Assembly: GCA_016703425.1 (NCBI GenBank)
Contig: JADJCA010000012.1
Coordinates: 310,001-374,000 of the forward strand
Length of the DNA stretch: 64,000 bases
Source of the DNA: Myxococcales bacterium
GTDB taxonomy: Bacteria; Myxococcota_A; Polyangia; Polyangiales; Polyangiaceae
Direction: 5' to 3'
The notes beneath the pieces were generated by a model. It saw nothing but the letters and a program-made list of their open reading frames with translations. It did not search any database and was not told where the DNA came from. A program made the translations under genes and the position numbers. This document shows positions 7,554-15,349 of the stretch, one piece after another (position 1 is the first letter of the stretch; each line of letters begins with the position of its first letter).

Positions 7554-9320
7554 ATGCGCTCTGCCCCGATCGCAGCCGCGCTCCTGCTTGTCGCCTGCGG
7601 CGCTGCACGAGCGCCCGAAGCGTCCGACGACGACGAAGCAACGCTCACGTCCTTTCACGGCGTGTCCGTCGAAGTGGACCGCTCGATGCCGGAGGTCGAT
7701 GCCATCGGCTACGAGCTTGATCTCGCCGTCACCGACTCGACGCCGGGTCGCGAAGCCTATCGGGCCACGAGCGTGGGCAAGTTCGTGGCCACCAAGTCGC
7801 TCGGCGCGGTGACGCTCGATTTCGACGGCAATGCCATCGAGTCGGTCCGCGTCGCGATGGGGGCCGGTGGCCTCGCCCCCGCGCCGCACGCGAGGCGTGG
7901 CGCGCTCCTCGACGTGACGTTGCCACGAGCCGCGCGCTCGGGGACCGCCATCTCGGTGGAGATCACCTACAAGGGGTCGTTCGCGCAAGCGGATGGAGCG
8001 AACCCCGACGACTTCGCCGCTTTCGGCGGCCTCATGGTGAAGCAGTCGAACACTGAAGGTCGACGCATCTTCGCGAGCCTCGGCTGGCCGAGCAAGACGC
8101 GGCGCTTCATGCCGCTCCGCGATCACCCGCGCGACGGCGCCATGGTGACCATGCGGCTCGCGTTCCCGGCCGCGTTCACTGTGCTCGCGAACGGTGAGCG
8201 AAAGAACGTCGAGACCACCGGCGACCTGCGAACGTGGCAGTTCGAGGCGCTCACGCCCATGCCGCCCTACGACTTTCACATCGCGGCCTACGATCGCTGG
8301 GTCGAGCGTCACGACGACGCTGCGTCGGGCGTACGGGTCACGTCTCAGATGTACGGGCGCGACGAGCAAGCGGGGCGCACCGTGACGGGCGACCTGCCGC
8401 GCGCGCTCAATCACATGGAGGGGGTGTACGGACCCTACCGATTTGGCAAGACGGCGAGCTTCATCGAGGTGCCCATCTTTGGCGGCGGCATGGAGCACGC
8501 GTCCGTCGTGTCGCTCGACGAGACGCTGTTCTCGGCCCCGCGCGACGCGCGCGAGACGGCTTTTCACGAGCTCGCCCATCACTGGAGCGGCAACCTCGTT
8601 CGCATCCGCACCTGGAACGACTTCTGGCTCAGCGAAGGCTTCACCGATTACCTGACGACACGCATCGTGAACCAGCTCGATGGCAGAGTCGCTGCCGCGA
8701 AGCTGCGCGCGGAGCATCTGTCGGAGGCCCTCGCCGAGGACGCCGCCCATCCCTTGCGTCCCGGTGGCCGTGACGCGGCGAGCGCCGAGGTCGATGTGCT
8801 CACGATCTTCGACTCGGTTTCCTACAAGAAGGGCGCGCGCACCCTGCGGATGCTCGAGTCGATTGTGGGCGAAGCGGAGCTTTCGGCGTTTCTTGCCAAG
8901 TGGTTCGCGCGGCACGCCTTCTCCGCCGTCACGACGATGGACTTCGAGGCGGAGCTCTCGCGGGAAACGGGCAAGGATCTGAAGTCGTTCTTCGACGCCT
9001 TCGTCTACAAGACTGGCGTGCCCACCGTTGACGTCACGCTGGGCGCGAACGCGGGCGGTGAGCAAGAGCTCATCGTGACGCAGAGCGACACCGACGCCGC
9101 GTTTCCTTTGGAGGTCGCGCTCTCGGGCGCCTCGAATGAAACGTTGCGCGTCATCGTGCCGGTCCGCGGCGCGCGAACCTCGCATCGCGTGGTGGTGCCT
9201 TTCGCGCCGACGCGCATCGTCGCCGACCCCGACGACTACCTCTACGGTCTCACGCGCTGCAGCGGTGTGCAGTCCTGCAAGAGTCAAACGCGCTGCGTCC
9301 GCGAGCTGTGTCAGCCCTGA
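7554..9320 (+). CDS. M1-family zinc metallopeptidase lipoprotein
   Basis: 588 residues. The short signal peptide MRSAPIAAALLLVAC ends in a lipobox, so the protein is probably anchored in the envelope facing the periplasm or outside. The zinc site is HELAHH (His338, Glu339, His342) with the third ligand Glu361 in WLSEGF, giving HExxH-x18-E of M1 aminopeptidases. The exopeptidase motif normally read GGMEN/GAMEN is here GGGMEH, with the Asn replaced by His, so the exact specificity is uncertain. The last residues (CSGVQSCKSQTRCVRELC) are Cys-rich and unlike the family core. Isolated gene, convergent with the Cys-rich lipoprotein at 9345. Confidence 0.88.
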   Translation: MRSAPIAAALLLVACGAARAPEASDDDEATLTSFHGVSVEVDRSMPEVDAIGYELDLAVTDSTPGREAYRATSVGKFVATKSLGAVTLDFDGNAIESVRVAMGAGGLAPAPHARRGALLDVTLPRAARSGTAISVEITYKGSFAQADGANPDDFAAFGGLMVKQSNTEGRRIFASLGWPSKTRRFMPLRDHPRDGAMVTMRLAFPAAFTVLANGERKNVETTGDLRTWQFEALTPMPPYDFHIAAYDRWVERHDDAASGVRVTSQMYGRDEQAGRTVTGDLPRALNHMEGVYGPYRFGKTASFIEVPIFGGGMEHASVVSLDETLFSAPRDARETAFHELAHHWSGNLVRIRTWNDFWLSEGFTDYLTTRIVNQLDGRVAAAKLRAEHLSEALAEDAAHPLRPGGRDAASAEVDVLTIFDSVSYKKGARTLRMLESIVGEAELSAFLAKWFARHAFSAVTTMDFEAELSRETGKDLKSFFDAFVYKTGVPTVDVTLGANAGGEQELIVTQSDTDAAFPLEVALSGASNETLRVIVPVRGARTSHRVVVPFAPTRIVADPDDYLYGLTRCSGVQSCKSQTRCVRELCQP

Positions 9321-9344
9321 GTGCGCGCGGAGTCCTCGCCCGCG

Positions 9345-10928
9345 TCAGTCGCTGCCACCGCAGCCGGTGCCGTCGTAACAAAGACCGCCGCAGCCGTCGT
9401 CGACATAGCCGCAGGTGCCCTGGCCGTAGCAGTTGATCGGCGTGCAGCCGCATGCGTTGGGGTTGCCTGCGCCGTTGCAGGTGTTGGGTGCGACGCACGT
9501 GTTGGGGCAGGCAACCGCGTTGTCGCAGTTGTCGGTGCCAGCGCCGCAGGCGCCGCAGTTGTTGCTCGTGACGGTGCAGCCGCAAGCGTTGGGCCCGGCA
9601 GCACCGCCGCCGCACGTTGTCTTGCCGGGGCACGCAGGCTTGATGAGGGTGCAGTTCACGGACTGGCCGCAGTTGTTGGTGGCCGGCCCGCATGCCTTGC
9701 CTGCGCAGGTGACGTCCCCCGACTCCGGTACGCAGGTGCAGACCTTGGGCGTCCCGAGGCAGGCGTTGGAGGCGCCGCAGGCGCTGCAACTCGCCGCTTC
9801 GCAACCGTTGTTGACGTCGGTCGGCACGCATTTTTGGTTGCAGTTCTTCGTGCCCGCGGGGCACGCCCCAACCTCGCACGTTGTGCCGTTGCAGATGAGC
9901 GTGGCGCCAGGGCCCGGTGAAGGGCAGGCGCTGCTCGCGCATCCCGCCGGTGAGCAGCCGTAGGTGGGATCGGTGACGCTGACGCACTTGCCGCCGCAAG
10001 GCTTGTAGCCATTGTTGCAGGCGATGGCGCAGGCGCCGGCGCTGCACGATGGGGTGCCGTTGCCGCTCTCGCACGGCGTGCATGCAGCGGCGTCGCAGCC
10101 GTGCGCAGGGTCCGTTGGGACGCATGCCTCGCCACACTTCTTGAAGCCGGGTTTGCACGTCAAAAGCGCGCAGACGCCCGCCGCGCAGGCGTAGTTTCCG
10201 AAGTCGATGCCGGCGCACGGGCTGCAGCTTGAGCGGTTGCATCCGTAGGCAGGCTCGGCGGCGCTGACGCATGCGCCGTTGCAGAGCTTCTCGCTTTGAC
10301 CGCACAAGAGGCCGCCGTCCGGGAGGACGACGACCGATCCGCCGCCGTCGCTGCCGGGGCCGCCGGGAGAGACTGTGATGCCGCCGGGGCGAGCGTCGAG
10401 GGTGGACTCGTCGCAAGCCGCGCCCAGGCACTGGGAGGGGTCTTCGACCTTTGCCGAGCGGCACTCGCCGCGCACGCACGTCGAGAGCCCGTCGCAGCCA
10501 TGGTCTTTGCATTCTGCACGCAAGTCGATGGGAAGCTCGATCTCCTTGCCCGGCGCGAAGCGGAGAGTGCGACGCGCGACGATGCATCCGGCGAAGCTCG
10601 TCGCGGCGCTGCATTCGGCGACGGGGCGGTCGACGCCGGCGACCACGCGGATCGTGATCTTCGCGTCGGTGGCGCCCGTTGGGACAACCACGAGCGTGCC
10701 AATGCTTACGTCGGAAGGCGTCGCCTCGCAGCGGTCCGTCGTCGTTGAGGGGCCCTCGAGGCCGCCGGCCGCGGTGACCATGATGGAGACGCCGCGCAGC
10801 GACTGGCACGGCACCGTCGCCCTGGTGACGACGGCGATGCTCGTGGGCCCGTCGCAGGCCATGACCCAGGCGAACGTCGAGAGCAACGCCGCCGGCAAGA
10901 GGTGCTTCGCCAAGGGGCGCACAGCCAT
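9345..10928 (-). CDS. Cys-rich repeat lipoprotein
   Basis: 527 residues. The signal peptide ends in WVMAC (lipobox). An N-terminal beta-type domain runs to about residue 150. The rest is a series of Cys-rich repeats of roughly 40 residues, such as KPGFKKCGEACVPTDPAHGC and NNGYKPCGGKCVSVTDPTYGC, then units with NACGC and NNCGACGAGTDNC. The regular Cys spacing implies a disulfide-rich extracellular stalk. Proteins with such repeats are common in Sorangiineae and often carry misleading automatic names. No enzymatic motif is visible. ATG start at 10928. Confidence 0.8.
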   Translation of the reverse strand: MAVRPLAKHLLPAALLSTFAWVMACDGPTSIAVVTRATVPCQSLRGVSIMVTAAGGLEGPSTTTDRCEATPSDVSIGTLVVVPTGATDAKITIRVVAGVDRPVAECSAATSFAGCIVARRTLRFAPGKEIELPIDLRAECKDHGCDGLSTCVRGECRSAKVEDPSQCLGAACDESTLDARPGGITVSPGGPGSDGGGSVVVLPDGGLLCGQSEKLCNGACVSAAEPAYGCNRSSCSPCAGIDFGNYACAAGVCALLTCKPGFKKCGEACVPTDPAHGCDAAACTPCESGNGTPSCSAGACAIACNNGYKPCGGKCVSVTDPTYGCSPAGCASSACPSPGPGATLICNGTTCEVGACPAGTKNCNQKCVPTDVNNGCEAASCSACGASNACLGTPKVCTCVPESGDVTCAGKACGPATNNCGQSVNCTLIKPACPGKTTCGGGAAGPNACGCTVTSNNCGACGAGTDNCDNAVACPNTCVAPNTCNGAGNPNACGCTPINCYGQGTCGYVDDGCGGLCYDGTGCGGSD

Positions 10929-10993
10929 TGGCTCAGCTTACGATGCTTCGCCGCGGGCGCCCGCTTTTGGCGCGGGCGCTCTTGGCGCCGATG

Positions 10994-11623
10994 TCACACA
11001 TCACGGGTCGGCAGGGCGTCTCCGCGTGCCAGCACCAGCGTCAGGTTGTTGGCCGGCATCGCCACCTCGTCTTGGAGCTGGAATCCGTGCCGTGCCGCTT
11101 GCTCCAACACGGCCTCAAGATCGCGGACGCCCCACCGCGAATCGCGGCTCCGAAGGTCGGCGTCGAAGCGCTCGTTGCTCGCGGCAGTGTGTTCTCCGCG
11201 CTTCTTGTAGGGGCCGTAGAGGACCACCGGCCCGTGCGCCGCCAGGACTGCGGCCGCACCCTGGAACAACGCTTCGCGCGCGCTCCACGGCGCGATGTGG
11301 AGCATGTTCGCGCAAAGGAGCGCTTCCGCCGGGGCGACGGGCCAGGGAAGCATGTGCACGTCGAGTCGCCGTGCGGGCAGCACGCGCGACGAACCCGCGT
11401 GCTGCCGCCAGGCGTCGATGCTGGCGACCGCGTCATCCGACGGGTCCGTCGGCTGCCAGCATTCGACGGGCAGGTGCTCGGCAAAGTAGAGGGCGTGTTC
11501 GCCGCTGCCGCTCGCGATCTCGAGGACGCGAGCGCCTTCGCGGATGACTTGGCGCAAGACCGCGAGGATCGGCTCCCGGTTGCGCGTCGTCGCGGGGGAG
11601 AACCGGCGAGCGTCGGCGGTCAT
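10994..11623 (-). CDS. DUF938 family SAM-dependent methyltransferase
   Basis: 209 residues. The Rossmann-type SAM site is VLEIASGSGEHALYFAEHLP. It is followed by WQPTDPSDDAVASIDAW, LCANMLHIAPW and, near the end, the DUF938-typical LYGPYKKRGEHTAASNERFD and PANNLTLVLAR. It is a cytosolic methyltransferase with unknown acceptor. ATG at 11623 is preferred to longer in-frame starts because it overlaps the stop of the upstream SnoaL-like gene as ATGA. That arrangement shows translational coupling, and the conserved N-terminus ARRFSPATTRNREPIL begins just after it. Confidence 0.9.
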   Translation of the reverse strand: MTADARRFSPATTRNREPILAVLRQVIREGARVLEIASGSGEHALYFAEHLPVECWQPTDPSDDAVASIDAWRQHAGSSRVLPARRLDVHMLPWPVAPAEALLCANMLHIAPWSAREALFQGAAAVLAAHGPVVLYGPYKKRGEHTAASNERFDADLRSRDSRWGVRDLEAVLEQAARHGFQLQDEVAMPANNLTLVLARGDALPTRDV

Positions 11624-12099
11624 GACGTCTGCCGGCGCTTCTCGCGAAACGTCGCGAGACCCTTGGCCGCGACCCCTTGAACCTTCTTCCGCAGAAAGCC
11701 CGACCAGCCGAGGAGCTTGCCGGAGAGACCGAGCGCTTGGCCGGACCACCGCCAGAAGTCGAAGGCGTCGACCTGTTTTTGAATCTTGCCGCCCACGATG
11801 GTTTGGCTCGACGTGACGATGTTCTCAACCTTGCGGCCCGTGCCGCTAAACGTATAGCGAGCGACCCAGCGCGTTTGCACCACTGCGCCGTTCTCGCCGA
11901 GGACCTCGAAGGTGATGGCGAGGTCTTTGGAGCGACTGAGGAGCATGGACCACATGTCGCGGACGCCTTGGGCGTCGAGATCGGGGAACGCCGGATCGGA
12001 GAACGTGGCGTCGTCTCGGTAGAGCGAGCCCATGGTTTCAGCGTCGCGCCGTGCGAAGGCTTCGAAGAACTGGGTAGCGATCTCGCGCGGCTCGGTCAT
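11620..12099 (-). CDS. SnoaL-like / NTF2-fold protein
   Basis: 159 residues beginning MTEPREIATQFFEAFARRDAE, the typical first helix of the SnoaL-like or nuclear transport factor 2 fold, then YRDDATFSDPAFPDLDAQGV. Such proteins bind small hydrophobic ligands or act as isomerases and hydrolases. The C-terminal tail (about residues 115-159: DFWRWSGQALGLSGKLLGW, then Lys/Arg-rich) is longer than the core fold and amphipathic. It is the first gene of a two-gene operon with the DUF938 methyltransferase (ATGA overlap) and is divergent from selO with 57 bases between starts. The longer frame upstream on this strand is the antisense shadow of selO. Confidence 0.8.
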   Translation of the reverse strand: MTEPREIATQFFEAFARRDAETMGSLYRDDATFSDPAFPDLDAQGVRDMWSMLLSRSKDLAITFEVLGENGAVVQTRWVARYTFSGTGRKVENIVTSSQTIVGGKIQKQVDAFDFWRWSGQALGLSGKLLGWSGFLRKKVQGVAAKGLATFREKRRQTS

Positions 12100-12156
12100 G
12101 GCTTCCTCGTGGCCCGCGTTGTCCCGGCGGGCACGGGCGAGTATGGCATAGGCGCG

Positions 12157-13731
12157 ATGTTCGGCTTCACCTTCCACAACCGGTTCATCGATGAGCTGCC
12201 CGGGGACTCTACCGAGTCGCTCGAGCCGCGTGCCGTTGAAGGTGCCGTTTGGTCGAAGGTCGCGCCCACACCGGTCGCGGCGCCGAAGCTCCTCATCTGC
12301 GCCGATGACCTCGCGGCCGAGCTCGGCCTCTCGCCCGAGCTCGTTCAGAGCCATGAGTTCGCCGAGACCTTCGCGGGCAATCGCCCCCTTGAGGGCATGT
12401 CGCCGTACGCCGCGTGTTACGGAGGCCATCAGTTCGGTCATTGGGCGGGCCAGCTCGGCGACGGGCGTGCGATGACCATCGCCGAGGTCGTGCAGAAGGG
12501 GCCCGATGGCCTCGACCGACGCTACGAGCTGCAGTTGAAGGGGGCCGGTCCGACGCCCTACTCGCGCCGCGCCGATGGGCGTGCCGTGCTCCGCTCGTCG
12601 GTGCGTGAGTTTCTCTGCAGCGAGGCGATGTTCCACCTCGGCGTGCCGACGACGCGAGCCCTCTGCCTCGTCCGCACCGGCGATCAGGTTCTGCGCGACA
12701 TGTTCTACGACGGCCGTGCGAAACACGAACCGGGGGCGATCGTGTGCCGTGTGGCGCCGTCGTTCATTCGTTTTGGGAGCTTCGAGCTCCCAAGTCGCCG
12801 CGGCGACAAGACGCTCCTCGAGAAGCTCGTCGACTTCACCGTCGAGCGTGACTTCGGCTTCCGCGGCGGCTCGCCGCAAGAGCGTCGCGAGCGATGGTTC
12901 GCCGAGGTGTGCGAGCGCACGGCGCGGATGGTGGCTCACTGGATGCGCGTGGGCTTCGTGCACGGCGTCATGAACACCGACAACATGTCCGTCTTGGGGC
13001 TCACGCTCGACTACGGCCCGTACGGCTGGCTCGACAACTTCGACCCCAACTGGACCCCCAACACCACGGACGCCCAGGGGCGCCGCTACCGCTTTGCGGC
13101 GCAACCCTCCGTGGCGCACTGGAACCTCGCACGCCTGGCCGAAGCGCTCTTGCCAGTATTTTCGTCGGCGGCGCCGCTGGAAGCGGGGCTCGAACGCTAC
13201 GTCTCGACCTACAACGAGGCCTTCAGCCGAACGATGGCGCACAAGTTCGGCTTCTCGAAGGACATGCCGGAGCATGAGGGCGTCATCCAAGGCGGTCTCA
13301 AGCTCCTCGAAGCCGCCGAGGTCGACATGACGCTGTTCTTTCGTCGCCTCGCCGAGGTTGACGCGCACGCGCCGTCTTTCGAACCGCTCGAGGAGGCGTT
13401 CTACAGTCGCGAGCTGCGCGTGCACCTCGACGCTGACCTGCGCCTCTGGCTGGACGGCTACGCGGCGCGCCTCCGCGAGGCGGAGGACTGCGACCAAGAT
13501 GGACGCCGCGCGCGCATGAACGCGGTCAACCCTCGCTTCGTCATGCGGAACTACCTCGCCCAAGAGGCCATCGACCTCGCCGAAGCCGGCGATCTGTCAC
13601 GACTCCACGAGCTCTACGCAGCGCTGCGAAGCCCTTACGTCGACGACGCTGCGAGCGCGGCCTTCATCAAGCGGCGACCCGACTGGGCCAAGGCGCGCGC
13701 CGGCTGCTCCATGTTGTCGTGCAGCTCGTAG
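12157..13731 (+). CDS. selO: Protein adenylyltransferase SelO
   Basis: 524 residues, the usual length for bacterial SelO (YdiU, formerly UPF0061), a pseudokinase-fold enzyme that transfers AMP from ATP to protein side chains and is linked to oxidative stress. Visible family segments are YGGHQFGHWAGQLGDGRA, LQLKGAGPTPYSR, GRAVLRSSVREFL, HGVMNTDNMS and DYGPYGWLDNFDP. The C-terminus CSMLSCSS keeps the Cys-x-Ser-type redox tail that is selenocysteine in animal homologues. ATG 12157 gives the family-typical N-terminus MFGFTFHNRFIDELPGD. The in-frame extension further upstream lies over the antisense SnoaL-like gene and is not coding here. Confidence 0.95.
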   Translation: MFGFTFHNRFIDELPGDSTESLEPRAVEGAVWSKVAPTPVAAPKLLICADDLAAELGLSPELVQSHEFAETFAGNRPLEGMSPYAACYGGHQFGHWAGQLGDGRAMTIAEVVQKGPDGLDRRYELQLKGAGPTPYSRRADGRAVLRSSVREFLCSEAMFHLGVPTTRALCLVRTGDQVLRDMFYDGRAKHEPGAIVCRVAPSFIRFGSFELPSRRGDKTLLEKLVDFTVERDFGFRGGSPQERRERWFAEVCERTARMVAHWMRVGFVHGVMNTDNMSVLGLTLDYGPYGWLDNFDPNWTPNTTDAQGRRYRFAAQPSVAHWNLARLAEALLPVFSSAAPLEAGLERYVSTYNEAFSRTMAHKFGFSKDMPEHEGVIQGGLKLLEAAEVDMTLFFRRLAEVDAHAPSFEPLEEAFYSRELRVHLDADLRLWLDGYAARLREAEDCDQDGRRARMNAVNPRFVMRNYLAQEAIDLAEAGDLSRLHELYAALRSPYVDDAASAAFIKRRPDWAKARAGCSMLSCSS

Positions 13732-13915
13732 GACGGACCGCGCCCTTGACAGGCGCCAAGTCCGAATCAAACTAGGGCGAACCACGAGAGGTGACCGGCT
13801 ACTAGACCCACGACCCACAAGCTCAACCTTGACGCTCCTCGCTCGACCTATCTTGGGTCGCGTCGAGCGTGTCGTGGCGGCACACCGCCGGTCTTTCTTC
13901 ACAGAGTTCACCCAC

Positions 13916-13988
13916 AGCGGGGTGGTAGGAGTGGTTCCTGCGCGGGGATAGCCTCCCCGAGACGCTCGTTCGAACCGAGCCCCCGCAA
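13916..13988 (+). tRNA. tRNA-like cloverleaf, initiator-tRNA-like ends, no CAT anticodon
   Basis: The sequence folds with canonical tRNA connectivity. The acceptor AGCGGGG (13916-13922) pairs with CCCCGCA (13981-13987) over 6 of 7 positions. U8 and G9 precede a D-arm (13925-13941, GTAG/CTGC stem, loop containing GG), then one base. An anticodon arm follows (13943-13959, CGGGG/CCCCG, 7-nt loop ATAGCCT), a 4-nt variable region, and a T-arm (13964-13980, GCTCG/CGAGC around TTCGAAC). The unpaired 1-72 position, the GCGGGGTGG 5' part and the CCCCCGCAACC 3' end match bacterial initiator tRNA-fMet. The anticodon position reads AGC, not CAT, and base 37 is C. It is therefore probably a diverged or pseudo initiator-like tRNA, or a tRNA-derived element. 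CCA is not fully encoded (CCG). Confidence 0.5.
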
Positions 13989-14065
13989 CCGAAGCGCGCG
14001 CCCGCGTGAGCGCGGTCAGGCAGGCACGCGGCGTCGACGCACGCCGCCCTGTCGTGGTCCGCCGC

Positions 14066-14097
14066 GGCGCGCCGTGCGCGTGAGAACCGGGCGCGCC
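14066..14097. terminator. GC-rich hairpin in the 13.7-14.2 kb intergenic region
   Basis: GGCGCGCC at 14066-14073 can pair with a second GGCGCGCC at 14090-14097 across a 16-nt loop, 3' of the tRNA-like element. There is no T-run. The rest of the 450-base gap has a TTGACA hexamer at 13747-13752 without a convincing -10, and an AT-rich stretch at about 14147-14215 just before the next gene. Confidence 0.25.
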
Positions 14098-14183
14098 TTC
14101 GTCTCGATGGATGCGGAATGCATCGATCGCGTGGGCCGGTGTGCCCAAAAATCAAACGGAAACTGAGAAACAAGAATAGACAC

Positions 14184-14537
14184 ATGATTCACTTACAAAG
14201 ATTGCGACTAGACCTCCAAGCTCTCGCGACCGAGTCGCGAGCCCTAAAGCGCGACTTGCGCTCCCCTTGGCAGCGGCCGATGGCCGACGAACAGCGGCGC
14301 CTCGTGCGCCTAAGGCGGCAAACGACCGAGCGCCTCGTGCTGCTCGCCAGCGCGCGCGGTCGGCTTCACGTGCGAGCAATACCGACGCTCTTCGCCGGCA
14401 CCGCCGGCACCGATGACGTTCGCGTCTGGCACGCGCGCGTCGCAGAGCGCGTCGGCAAGGACTACGGCGAGTTGCCGCCCAAGCACCCGAGCACGCCGGA
14501 GCCACCCGACGCTACGTTGCACGAGGAGGCACGCTGA
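14184..14537 (+). CDS. Conserved-looking small cytosolic protein upstream of tatD
   Basis: 117 residues, ATG 14184. Starting further upstream would include AT-rich non-coding DNA. The N-terminal half is a basic, helix-rich region (MIHLQRLRLDLQALATESR, then ALKRDLRSPWQRPMADEQ). The second half is LVLLASARGRLHVRAIP followed by a hydrophilic tail. No signal peptide or membrane segment is present. I do not recognise a named family. The stop overlaps the ATG of tatD by one base (TGATG), which indicates translational coupling and a shared role or at least shared expression with a nuclease. Confidence 0.65.
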   Translation: MIHLQRLRLDLQALATESRALKRDLRSPWQRPMADEQRRLVRLRRQTTERLVLLASARGRLHVRAIPTLFAGTAGTDDVRVWHARVAERVGKDYGELPPKHPSTPEPPDATLHEEAR

Positions 14538-15331
14538 TGGAACTGGTCGACATCGGGGGCAACCTCACCAACAAGGCCTTTCGGGGCGAGACCGACGCGC
14601 TCATCGAACGAGCGCGTGCCGCCGGCGTTGTGCGCATCGGCGTGACGGGCACGAGCGCCGCCGCGAGTCGCCACGCCTGGGAGCTCTCGCAAGCCCGCCC
14701 TGACGCGCTCTTCTCGACGGCCGGCGTGCATCCGCACCACGCGTCGAGCTGGTCACCGGAGGTGGCCCGCGAAATTCGCGAGTTGGCCGGGAGGCCCGAG
14801 GTGCGCGCCGTCGGCGAATGCGGCCTCGACTACAACCGCGACTTCTCTCCGCGCGACGTGCAGCGCTCGGCCTTCGAAGCCCAGCTCGCCATCGCCCACG
14901 AACTTGCGATGCCCGTCTTCCTTCACGAGCGCGACGCGGAAGACGACTTCGTGCGCATTCTCTCCGCGTGGCGCGGGCGCGTCCCCCGCGCCGTCGTTCA
15001 TTGCTTCACGGGCACGGGCCGCGCCCTTTCGCGCTACCTCGAGCTCGACTTGCACATCGGCATCACGGGCTGGATCTGCGACGAGCGGCGCGGTTCGCAC
15101 CTCGCCGAGCTTGTGCGCATGGTCCCCGAGGGGCGCCTCATGATCGAGACTGACGCGCCCTACCTCTTGCCCCGGTCGATGCCGAAGCGACCGAAGAGCG
15201 GGCGGAACGAGCCGGCGTTTCTGCCTCACGTCCTCGAGAGCGTCGCAAAAGCGCGCGGCGAGACGCCCGAGCAGTGCGCGGCGCACACCACCGCGACGGC
15301 GCTGGCGTTCTTCGCGGCGCCGTTGGTGTAG
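14537..15331 (+). CDS. tatD: TatD family 3'-5' exonuclease / metal-dependent hydrolase
   Basis: 264 residues, the family's usual length. The N-terminus MELVDIGGNLTNKAF is the TatD variant of the D-x-H metal motif, as in E. coli TatD (DIGVNLT). Other metal and active-site segments are TAGVHPHHASSW, AVGECGLDY, PVFLHERDA, VVHCFTGT and MIETDAPYLLPR, followed by RRNEPAFLP-like SGRNEPAFLPHV. Members are Mg-dependent DNases acting in DNA repair and degradation. It is co-transcribed with the small gene upstream, which it overlaps by one base. Confidence 0.94.
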   Translation: MELVDIGGNLTNKAFRGETDALIERARAAGVVRIGVTGTSAAASRHAWELSQARPDALFSTAGVHPHHASSWSPEVAREIRELAGRPEVRAVGECGLDYNRDFSPRDVQRSAFEAQLAIAHELAMPVFLHERDAEDDFVRILSAWRGRVPRAVVHCFTGTGRALSRYLELDLHIGITGWICDERRGSHLAELVRMVPEGRLMIETDAPYLLPRSMPKRPKSGRNEPAFLPHVLESVAKARGETPEQCAAHTTATALAFFAAPLV

Positions 15332-15349
15332 GCAGGGGCTCGGTCCGAT

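Noticed and set aside
7260..9287. 675-codon open frame on the minus strand over the M1 peptidase gene
   Set aside because: It is the antisense shadow created by high-GC codon bias; residues are Arg/His/Ala-rich without motifs, while the plus strand encodes a clear metallopeptidase.
11677..12156. 160-codon N-terminal extension of SelO
   Set aside because: The family N-terminus begins at 12157, and the extension lies antisense to the SnoaL-like gene.
13823..14185. 120-codon minus-strand frame in the 13.7-14.2 kb gap
   Set aside because: No signal, motif or codon pattern supports it, and it overlaps the tRNA-like element.
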